From an uncultured Bacilli bacterium (lineage in GTDB: Bacteria; Bacillota_I; Bacilli_A; RF39; UBA660): 6,985 bases of DNA. The stretch lies in the NCBI GenBank assembly GCA_947623855.1, contig CANQHW010000060.1, positions 1-6,985 on the forward strand, given 5' to 3'. Positions 1 to 5,229 of this stretch are shown one piece after another; position 1 is the first letter of the stretch; each line of letters opens with the position of its first letter. The position numbers were made by a program, and so were the translations under genes. A model generated the notes under the pieces. That model was not told where the DNA came from and did not search any database. It saw nothing but the letters and a program-made list of their open reading frames with translations.

Positions 1-1
1 G

Positions 2-67
2 TTTACATATGGACCAGTTCGTGATTTAATAAATAATGGAAATGGAAGTAATAGCAGTGAAAAATAA
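2..67 (+). CDS. C-terminal tail of an unidentified upstream gene (partial)
   Basis: One frame is open from the window edge to a TAA at 65-67 and gives 21 residues. It begins FTYGPVRDLI and ends in an Asn/Ser/Gly-rich tail (NNGNGSNSSEK). Such a tail is common at protein C-termini, but I do not recognise the protein. The other two forward frames stop earlier, at 22-24 and 27-29, so either could instead be the true end of the upstream gene. If this frame is right, its end overlaps the GTG start of the next gene by 11 bases, which suggests translational coupling. The call is weak because only 66 bases are visible. Confidence 0.3.
   Translation, partial: FTYGPVRDLINNGNGSNSSEK
44..59 (+). promoter_or_regulatory. 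Ribosome binding site deciding a GTG start at 57
   Basis: GGAAG at 44-48 lies 8 bases before a GTG at 57-59, a normal spacing. The in-frame ATGs at 36 and 42 have no purine-rich site before them. From GTG the protein starts MKNKIKNSIIDF and leads straight into the first membrane helix, as expected for this family. The alternative ATG at 36 would add only seven residues. Confidence 0.5.
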
Positions 68-1319
68 AATAAAAAATAGTATCATTGATTTTAGCATTTT
101 ATGTCTAACTTTATTTTTAATTGAAATAATTTTTAAACTAGTATCTGGTCTAAATGTTTTTTCGTGGTCTACTTTAAGAATTATTTTAGGTATTTTAGTT
201 ATCGGACTTATAATAAGTATTCCTGAGTATTTTTTACGAAGAAAACATCGTGCTATTATTAATACTATCTTAGTTTTTATTGTTACTATTTATACTATTG
301 CGCAAGCGGGTTTTTCTAACTTCTTAGGAGTGTATATTTCTTTTGGAACCAGTAATCAAGCGGGAGCGGTTACTAGTTATTTATTTGATTATATTGCAAG
401 TTTTAAATGGTATTTTTATTTTATTATTTTCCCTTTTATTCTAATGGTTGGAACCTATATTTATTTAAAAAAACATCCTAAAAAAGAACTACCTTTAAAG
501 AAAAAACTTAGTAAAAAAGAAAAACTTAGAATAGCAGCTTTAAATAAAAAGTATAAGAAGATTTTTATTTGTTCGTGGATTTTAAGTTTAATAATGTGTA
601 CGGGCCTTTACTATTTAACTTTAACCAGTAAACTTATGCAAGATAAGTATCAAGCCGAAAGTAATAAAGAGTTATTTATGAGTGTTTCCATGCCTAATCT
701 AGCTATTAGAGAGTTTGGGACATTTGGCTATGGTATCTTAGATTTACGAGCACTATTCTTTAATAAAAATGATGATGTTGATTTATCCTTTAATAGTGAT
801 CCTACAGTAGATAGTGAAAAAGAATATGAAAGAGAGATTGATGATACTATCTATGAAGAAATACTAGAAGATGAAAAAAATACGAATTATAAAACATTAC
901 ATGAATATTTTTTAAGTAAAAGTATTACTCCTAAAAATGATTATACCGGTATGTTTAAAGGTAAAAACTTAATAATTGTGCAAATGGAAAGTATATCTAA
1001 TCTCTTATTAATGCAAGAATATTATCCTAATTTTAATAAATTATGGGAAGAAGGTTGGGCATTTACCAATATGTATTCCCCAAGAAATGCTTGTGCGACG
1101 GGTAATAATGAAATGAGTGCGATGATTTCCCTATTTCCAGAAAACTTAAGTTGTACCGCCAATATCTATCAAAATAATATTTATCCTTATAGTATCTTTA
1201 ATATGTTTAATAATAATGGTTATACCACTAGTAGTTTTCATATTATGTTGATGCTTATTATTATCGTAAAACTATTCATGAAAATATGGGTTCAACTTAT
1301 TATAATGCTGTTGATATGA
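57..1319 (+). CDS. Lipoteichoic acid synthase-family protein, N-terminal piece of a frameshifted gene
   Basis: This is the first part of an LtaS-type polyglycerolphosphate transferase, which moves glycerol phosphate from phosphatidylglycerol onto growing lipoteichoic acid at the outer membrane face. From the GTG start there are five likely membrane helices, at about 8-30, 40-60, 66-90, 117-137 and 169-190. A Lys-rich loop (138-168) lies before the last helix, matching the five-helix LtaS plan. The extracellular sulfatase-fold domain starts near 303 with GKNLIIVQMES, whose Glu311 fits the metal ligand. CATGNNE carries Thr348, the expected catalytic threonine. Family reading ends at His395 (bases 1239-1241), and the last 25 residues up to the TGA are out of frame. 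The other metal ligands are in the next piece. Adding one base near 1242 gives a 677-residue protein, close to the usual family length of about 650. Paralogues make the exact role uncertain, and a sequencing or assembly error is possible. Confidence 0.85.
   Translation: MKNKIKNSIIDFSILCLTLFLIEIIFKLVSGLNVFSWSTLRIILGILVIGLIISIPEYFLRRKHRAIINTILVFIVTIYTIAQAGFSNFLGVYISFGTSNQAGAVTSYLFDYIASFKWYFYFIIFPFILMVGTYIYLKKHPKKELPLKKKLSKKEKLRIAALNKKYKKIFICSWILSLIMCTGLYYLTLTSKLMQDKYQAESNKELFMSVSMPNLAIREFGTFGYGILDLRALFFNKNDDVDLSFNSDPTVDSEKEYEREIDDTIYEEILEDEKNTNYKTLHEYFLSKSITPKNDYTGMFKGKNLIIVQMESISNLLLMQEYYPNFNKLWEEGWAFTNMYSPRNACATGNNEMSAMISLFPENLSCTANIYQNNIYPYSIFNMFNNNGYTTSSFHIMLMLIIIVKLFMKIWVQLIIMLLI
1235..1246 (+). 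other. Single-base frameshift inside the LTA synthase-family gene
   Basis: Reading in the first frame gives GYTTSSFH up to base 1241. Reading in the second frame from 1244 gives YVDAYYYRKTIHENMG and continues smoothly into the second piece. Only two bases (AT, 1242-1243) lie between the two where three are needed. Restoring one A would give the codon AAT and the string FHNY, which resembles the FHN/YHN string of related synthases as I recall them. The second frame is closed upstream by TAG at 1232-1234, so the shift must lie between 1235 and the TGA at 1317. I see no slippery heptamer, so a one-base deletion, real or technical, is the simplest reading. Confidence 0.85.
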
Positions 1320-2089
1320 AAATCCCTTATTCTTATAAATATGAAGAATGGCCAAGTGATGAACTTTTAATGGAAAAATCTTTTGAGATATTTAAAAGTA
1401 ATGAACCTTTCTTTGCTTATCTTACTACTGTAGCTGGCCATCAACCATATATTGTTTCTTCCACAATCGGGGATGAATACTTAGATTTATTTTCCGATTT
1501 AGATGTTAATATTGCAGTTAAAAGATATTTATCTAAATTAAAAGATTTTGATAATGCCGTGGGAGTTTTAATTGATGAATTAAAAGAAGCTAAAATGTTA
1601 GATGATACCATTATTTTATTCTTTGCTGATCATTATCCTTATGCTATTGCTAAAAATAATTTACAACCATTATTTGATTATGATTTAGAAGAATATAATA
1701 ATGTTGATAGAACTCCAATGTTAATATATAATCCAAAATTAAAGAGTAAGAAAATAACTTCTTATACTACTTTTATGAATATTTTACCAACTATTTTAAA
1801 TTTATATGATATCGATTACGATCCAAGATATTACGCCGGTGAAGATTTATTTAGTGATACATATGATAATTTAGCCATCTTTAATGATGGTTCTTGGGTA
1901 AGTGATATTGCTTACTATAATGCTACTTCTTCTAAAATTACTTATTTTACCGATAAAACTTATACTAATGATGAAATATTAAGTATTAATAATAAAATAA
2001 ATAATAAAATAAAAATGAGTAATTTAGCTATTCGAACTAATTACTTCAATTATTTAGCTAAACAGTTTAAAGAAAGGAATAAAGAATAA
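1286..2089 (+). CDS. Lipoteichoic acid synthase-family protein, C-terminal piece of a frameshifted gene
   Basis: This is the second half of the extracellular catalytic domain of the gene beginning at 57. Authentic coding in this frame starts at 1244, before the first available ATG. That ATG has no ribosome binding site, so the piece is unlikely to be made alone. It carries two expected metal-site motifs: AGHQPY with His52 (like the NHYPF histidine of LtaS) and FADHYP with Asp115-His116 (like the paired Asp-His of LtaS). In the repaired protein these are His462, Asp525 and His526. Their spacings from Thr348 are close to those in the staphylococcal enzyme. Without the membrane anchor and catalytic threonine this piece alone would be inactive. 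The TAA overlaps the topA ATG by one base. If the shift is real, the gene is a pseudogene. Confidence 0.85.
   Translation: MGSTYYNAVDMKIPYSYKYEEWPSDELLMEKSFEIFKSNEPFFAYLTTVAGHQPYIVSSTIGDEYLDLFSDLDVNIAVKRYLSKLKDFDNAVGVLIDELKEAKMLDDTIILFFADHYPYAIAKNNLQPLFDYDLEEYNNVDRTPMLIYNPKLKSKKITSYTTFMNILPTILNLYDIDYDPRYYAGEDLFSDTYDNLAIFNDGSWVSDIAYYNATSSKITYFTDKTYTNDEILSINNKINNKIKMSNLAIRTNYFNYLAKQFKERNKE
1988..2011 (+). repeat. Perfect 12-base tandem repeat, two copies, in frame
   Basis: AATAATAAAATA occurs twice back to back and encodes NNKI-NNKI near the C-terminus of the LTA synthase-family protein. The unit is a multiple of three, so gain or loss of a copy would keep the frame. It is probably simple-sequence drift in an AT-rich surface loop. 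Confidence 0.7.
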
Positions 2090-2091
2090 TG
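2073..2091 (+). promoter_or_regulatory. topA ribosome binding site and stop/start overlap
   Basis: AAAGGAA at 2073-2079 sits nine bases before the topA ATG at 2089. The upstream TAA (2087-2089) shares its last A with that ATG. This arrangement points to one transcript with coupled translation. If the upstream frameshift is real, ribosomes would stop at 1319 and coupling would be lost, so topA would depend on this site alone. Confidence 0.7.
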
Positions 2092-4107
2092 AAGAAAAAC
2101 TTAGTCATAGTGGAATCTCCAGCTAAAAGTAAAACTATTGAAAAATATTTAGGTAGTGATTATAAAGTAGTAGCTAGTATGGGCCATATTAGAGATTTAG
2201 CTACCTCTGGTAAATTTGGTTTAGGAGTTGATGTTGATAATGACTTTAAACCCAATTATGTTCCCATCAAAGGTAAATCCAAAAAAATAACCGAACTTAA
2301 AAAACTTTCTAAAGAAAGTGATAATGTAATCTTAGCAAGCGACCCTGATAGAGAAGGAGAAGCTATTGCTTGGCATCTTAAAGATGCTCTAGCCTTAAAA
2401 AAAGATAATTATAAGAGAGTAGAATTTCATGAAATAACCAAAGATGCTGTTACCGAAGCTTTTAAAAATCCAAGAGATATCGATATGGATTTAGTAAAAA
2501 GTCAAGAAACAAGACGTATCTTAGACCGCATTATAGGGTTTAGATTATCTAAATTAATGCAATCTAAAACTGGAGGTAAAAGTGCCGGGAGAGTCCAAAG
2601 TGTTGCTTTAAAATTAATCGTTGATCGGGAAAGAGAAATAGCATCCTTTATACCTGAAGAATACTATACCATCACTGCTAAATTTACAGATTTCGCTGCC
2701 GATTTAGAAAAATATCAAAATAAAAAAATAGAGATTAAATCTAATGCCGAAGCTGATAATATTTTAAATAGTTTAAGTCCTACTTTTAAAGTAAGTGATA
2801 TTGAAAAGAAAGATAAGAAGAAAGCTAGTAGACTTCCTTTTAAAACAAGTACTTTACAACAAATGGCTGCGAATAGATTAAATTTTGCATCCTCTAAAAC
2901 CATGCGAATTGCTCAAAAACTATATGAAGGTATTGATATTGGAAGTGAAACAGTCGGTCTTATCACCTACATGCGTACCGATGCGGAAAGACTAGCTCCT
3001 CCCTTTATTAATGAAACTTTAGCTTATATCGAAGAAGAATATGGGAAAAACTATGTAGGTTATGTTAAAAAAATGAAGAAAAATGATAATACCCAAGACG
3101 CTCACGAAGCCATAAGACCAACTAGTATTAAAAGAACTCCCGAAAGTCTAAAAAAATATTTAACTAATGATGAATATAAATTATATAAATTAATTTATAC
3201 TAGAGCTTTAGCTTCTCTAATGAGTGATGCCCTAGTTACCACAACCAGTGTTAGCTTATTAAATAATGATTATTTATTTAAAACTACTGGGAGTATCTTA
3301 AAGTTTGATGGTTATCTAAAAGTATATAGTGAATATGAAGCAAATGAAGATGTTATACTACCTGATATTAAAGAAGATGCTTCGTTTAATGCCGAAGAAG
3401 TAATAAAAGAACAACACTTTACCAAACCAGCAGCCAGATATACTGAAAGTAGTTTAATTAAAGAATTAGAAAGTTTAGGTATTGGACGTCCTAGTACTTA
3501 TGCTACCATTATTGAAACAATCAAAGCTAGAGATTATGTTACCGTCGAAGATAAAAAATTTATTCCTACCAAAGTTGGTTTTGAAATAACCGATAAATTA
3601 CAAGAATTTTTTAAAGATATTGTTAATGTTAAATATACAAGTGAAATGGAAAGTGACTTAGATTTAATCGCTGATGATAAAAAAGATAATATTAAAGTTT
3701 TAAAAGATTTTTATGATACCTTTGAACCTTTAGTGGAAACTGCTTTTAAAAACATGGAAAAAGTAAAAGCTGAAGAAACCGGTGAGATGTGTCCTAATTG
3801 TGGGAATCCTTTAGTCAAAAGAAAAGGTCGCTATGGCGAGTTTGTGGCTTGTAGTAATTATCCAGAATGTAAATACATCCAAAAGAAAGAAAAAGTTATT
3901 GAAGAAATAATTCCTTGTCCGAAATGTGATGGGAAAATAATTGTTAAAAAAACTCGTAAAGGTAAAGAATTTTATGGTTGCTCTAATTATCCTAAATGTG
4001 ATGCGGCTTATTGGTATAAACCCGTCTTAGAAAGATGCCCTAATTGTGGTGGTGTTATGGTTGATAAAAAGGGTACCATTATCTGTGAAAATTGTGAAAA
4101 AAAATAG
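2089..4107 (+). CDS. topA: DNA topoisomerase I (type IA)
   Basis: This is the type IA topoisomerase that relaxes negative supercoils by cutting one strand through a 5'-phosphotyrosine. The 672 residues compare with about 690 in Bacillus subtilis. The TOPRIM domain is at about 3-115, with VESPAKSKTIEKYLG (Glu9) and DPDREGEAIAWHL (Asp85, Asp87, Glu89) forming the Mg-binding site. SAGRVQSVALKLIVDRE begins at 165. LITYMRTDA contains the catalytic Tyr294, followed by Arg296. HEAIRPT (339-345) and GIGRPSTYATI (464-474) are further family signatures. The C-terminus has three four-cysteine zinc modules: Cys568/571/588/594, Cys610/613/631/637, and a shorter one at Cys650/653/666/669. All key residues are present and the gene looks intact. 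It lies directly after the LTA synthase-family gene, and its TAG is inside the left arm of the shared terminator hairpin. Confidence 0.98.
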   Translation: MKKNLVIVESPAKSKTIEKYLGSDYKVVASMGHIRDLATSGKFGLGVDVDNDFKPNYVPIKGKSKKITELKKLSKESDNVILASDPDREGEAIAWHLKDALALKKDNYKRVEFHEITKDAVTEAFKNPRDIDMDLVKSQETRRILDRIIGFRLSKLMQSKTGGKSAGRVQSVALKLIVDREREIASFIPEEYYTITAKFTDFAADLEKYQNKKIEIKSNAEADNILNSLSPTFKVSDIEKKDKKKASRLPFKTSTLQQMAANRLNFASSKTMRIAQKLYEGIDIGSETVGLITYMRTDAERLAPPFINETLAYIEEEYGKNYVGYVKKMKKNDNTQDAHEAIRPTSIKRTPESLKKYLTNDEYKLYKLIYTRALASLMSDALVTTTSVSLLNNDYLFKTTGSILKFDGYLKVYSEYEANEDVILPDIKEDASFNAEEVIKEQHFTKPAARYTESSLIKELESLGIGRPSTYATIIETIKARDYVTVEDKKFIPTKVGFEITDKLQEFFKDIVNVKYTSEMESDLDLIADDKKDNIKVLKDFYDTFEPLVETAFKNMEKVKAEETGEMCPNCGNPLVKRKGRYGEFVACSNYPECKYIQKKEKVIEEIIPCPKCDGKIIVKKTRKGKEFYGCSNYPKCDAAYWYKPVLERCPNCGGVMVDKKGTIICENCEKK

Positions 4108-4125
4108 GTTAATTCCTATTTTTTT
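4098..4125. terminator. Bidirectional A/T-rich terminator shared by topA and folD
   Basis: AAAAAAATAGG (4098-4108) pairs perfectly with CCTATTTTTTT (4115-4125), giving 11 base pairs around a six-base TTAATT loop. Read rightwards the transcript ends in a run of U, and read leftwards the A-rich arm gives the same, so it can serve both convergent genes. The topA TAG (4105-4107) is in the left arm and the folD stop (complement of 4109-4111) is in the loop. Only two G-C pairs are present, so strength is uncertain. Confidence 0.75.
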
Positions 4126-4948
4126 GTAACTTTCTAGCTAAATAAACATTATTCATAAGTTCATAAACTGTCATTGGACCAACCCCTCCAGGTACGGGCG
4201 TTATATAACTACAACTGTCTTTTAAATTTTCAAAATCGGTATCTCCTACTAATTTATCTTTAACCCGATTTATTCCGACATCAATTATCACCGCATTTTC
4301 CTTTATCATCTCTTTAGTTAAGAAGTAGGGGATACCTACTGCTACAATCACAATATCAGCATTTTTGGTATAATACGAAATATTTTGCGATTTAGAGTGA
4401 AGCAAAGTTACCGAAGCATTGCGATTAGTAAGTAAATTAGCCACCGGTTTACCCACTAATAAACTTCTTCCAATCACCACCGCATCTGCGCCCTCTATCG
4501 GTATATGATAATAATCTAATAAATCTATTATCCCTTTAGCGGTACAAGGTATTAAACCAGGCATATTTTGAATTAATCTTCCTGCATTAATACTCGTTAA
4601 CCCATCAACATCTTTTAAAGGATTAATCGCATTAATTACTTTAGTACTATTTAAATGTTTCGGAATAGGTAATTGAATCATAATCCCATTAATTAAAGGA
4701 TCATTATTCCAAATACTAATTTCCTTTAATAATTCTTCTTCGGTAATATCTTCTCTAAAATGTTTATAAATAAAATTATACTCTAACTCTTGCGCTAATT
4801 TTTCTTTTTGTTTAATATATACCTTGCTTGCTTCATCATTACCTACCTCTATAACTACTAAATTAGGTTTATTTTGTAATTTTGTAAGTTTTTCTTTTAA
4901 TTCCTCTAATTTTTCTTTTCTTACCATTCTTCCATCAATTAGTTTCAT
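4109..4948 (-). CDS. folD: Bifunctional methylenetetrahydrofolate dehydrogenase/methenyltetrahydrofolate cyclohydrolase
   Basis: FolD is a cytoplasmic homodimer that interconverts 5,10-methylene-, 5,10-methenyl- and 10-formyl-tetrahydrofolate, normally using NADP+, and feeds purine and formyl-Met-tRNA synthesis. At 279 residues the length is typical. The substrate site shows VGNDEASKVYIKQKEK with Tyr44 and the catalytic Lys48, IQLPIP (91-96) and KDVDG (Asp115). The Rossmann part has VVIGRSLLVGKP (157-168), and the family's C-terminal signature PGGVGPMT is at 253-260. No key residue is missing. It is transcribed alone, convergent to topA with one base between the coding regions and divergent from the 38-residue gene. 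The ATG is supported by AGAGG on the minus strand (complement of 4954-4958), five bases before the start, and by a promoter just upstream. Confidence 0.97.
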   Translation of the reverse strand: MKLIDGRMVRKEKLEELKEKLTKLQNKPNLVVIEVGNDEASKVYIKQKEKLAQELEYNFIYKHFREDITEEELLKEISIWNNDPLINGIMIQLPIPKHLNSTKVINAINPLKDVDGLTSINAGRLIQNMPGLIPCTAKGIIDLLDYYHIPIEGADAVVIGRSLLVGKPVANLLTNRNASVTLLHSKSQNISYYTKNADIVIVAVGIPYFLTKEMIKENAVIIDVGINRVKDKLVGDTDFENLKDSCSYITPVPGGVGPMTVYELMNNVYLARKLQKNRN

Positions 4949-4971
4949 AAAATCCTCTCATTTCTAAATTA

Positions 4972-4980
4972 ATTATATCA
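4972..4980 (-). promoter_or_regulatory. folD promoter, extended -10 (TGATATAAT)
   Basis: On the minus strand, TG at 4980-4979 followed by A and TATAAT (4977-4972) makes a perfect extended -10 box. The expected start is near 4965, giving a leader of about 17 bases that holds the AGAGG site. The -35 region (around 4995-5001, TTTCCA- or TCCAAA-like) is a poor match, which the extended -10 could offset. The leader is too short for a folate riboswitch. Confidence 0.65.
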
Positions 4981-5007
4981 AAAATTCTATCATTTTTGGA
5001 AATAGTA

Positions 5008-5016
5008 TGTTATAAT
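5008..5016 (+). promoter_or_regulatory. Promoter of the 38-residue gene, extended -10 (TGTTATAAT)
   Basis: TG at 5008-5009, T, then TATAAT at 5011-5016 form a perfect extended -10. The candidate -35 around 4987-4993 (TATCAT-like) is weak. Transcription would start near 5023, leaving a leader of about 29 bases with the ribosome binding site. Its -10 lies only 34 bases from that of the divergent folD promoter, so the two polymerase footprints would overlap. Confidence 0.65.
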
Positions 5017-5033
5017 CTTTTTGCAAGGCATTA

Positions 5034-5043
5034 TAAGGAGGTG
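5034..5043 (+). promoter_or_regulatory. Near-perfect ribosome binding site before a GTG start
   Basis: TAAGGAGGTG is a ten-base match to the complement of the 16S rRNA 3' end, the strongest such site in the window. It lies ten bases (measured from GGAGG) before the GTG at 5052. It is the main reason to treat the short downstream frame as a real gene despite its size. Confidence 0.85.
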
Positions 5044-5051
5044 TAATAAAC

Positions 5052-5168
5052 GTGAAAACTATTAAAAAGAATTTACCAGATGGTGTTAAAAAACAATTTG
5101 GAAGAGTAAGAGGAGTTAAAGTAAGATTTATAAATAAAAATTTAGATAAAAAGAAAAAAGCTAAATAG
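5052..5168 (+). CDS. Small, highly basic protein of 38 residues, function unknown
   Basis: I do not recognise this protein. It begins MKTIKKNLPDGVKKQFG, has a central GRVRGVKVRF stretch, and ends DKKKKAK. It has 12 Lys and 3 Arg against only 2 Asp, for a net charge near +13, with no Cys, no Trp and no membrane segment. That composition fits RNA or ribosome binding, but this is inference from charge only. Evidence that it is a gene: a perfect extended -10 promoter, a ten-base ribosome binding site at good distance, an open frame filling the transcript, and a terminator stem starting at the base after the TAG. GTG is the only start that fits the binding site. It sits divergent from folD and just before the penicillin-binding protein gene. 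Alternatives are a leader peptide controlling read-through into that gene, or a small RNA carrying a chance frame. Confidence 0.75.
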   Translation: MKTIKKNLPDGVKKQFGRVRGVKVRFINKNLDKKKKAK

Positions 5169-5196
5169 TTCTACTTAAAATAGTAGAATTTTTTTT
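5169..5196 (+). terminator. Intrinsic terminator directly after the 38-residue gene
   Basis: TTCTACT (5169-5175) pairs with AGTAGAA (5182-5188) around a six-base TAAAAT loop, and eight T residues follow (5189-5196). The stem begins at the base after the TAG (5166-5168), so a ribosome ending translation would cover its left arm. The stem can be lengthened by a G-U and an A-U pair into the stop codon. Confidence 0.8.
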
Positions 5197-5201
5197 ATAA
5201 T
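5196..5201 (+). promoter_or_regulatory. Possible -10 box for the penicillin-binding protein gene
   Basis: TATAAT begins on the last T of the terminator tract. The start would be near 5208, leaving about 22 bases before the ATG at 5230. No good -35 is visible (CTTAAA at 5174-5179 is a partial match with 16 bases of spacing) and there is no TG extension. In such AT-rich sequence this may be chance, and read-through from the upstream promoter is the alternative. Confidence 0.35.
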
Positions 5202-5219
5202 AACTAAATAAAATTTATT

Positions 5220-5225
5220 GGTGAT
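5220..5225 (+). promoter_or_regulatory. Off-centre ribosome binding site (GGTGAT) for the penicillin-binding protein
   Basis: GGTGAT, four bases before the ATG at 5230, matches the downstream half of the full AAGGAGGTGAT complement to 16S rRNA. Aligned to that longer helix, its distance from the start is normal. It lacks the AGGAGG core, so initiation is probably weaker than at the preceding gene. Confidence 0.55.
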
Positions 5226-5229
5226 ATAT

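Noticed and set aside
1299..1304. TATAAT-like string inside the LTA synthase-family gene as an internal promoter for the second piece or topA
   Set aside because: Such strings are expected by chance in coding sequence this AT-rich. There is no extension or -35, and the piece after it has no ribosome binding site at its first ATG.
1235..1319. Programmed -1 frameshifting as the explanation for the split LTA synthase-family gene
   Set aside because: No X XXY YYZ slippery heptamer lies in the window where the shift must occur, I see no strong downstream hairpin, and the family is not known to use recoding. A one-base deletion explains it more simply.
691..2040. The string NLAIR occurs twice in the LTA synthase-family protein (near 691-710 and 2020-2036)
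   Set aside because: The similarity does not extend on either side and the codons differ, so this is probably coincidence and not a duplicated segment.
2715..2903. Minus-strand open frame of 62 codons within topA
   Set aside because: It lies fully inside a gene with all its catalytic motifs, has no recognisable features, and is a shadow frame.
4949..4971. Folate-responsive riboswitch ahead of folD
   Set aside because: The predicted leader is only about 17 bases, far too short for a structured aptamer.
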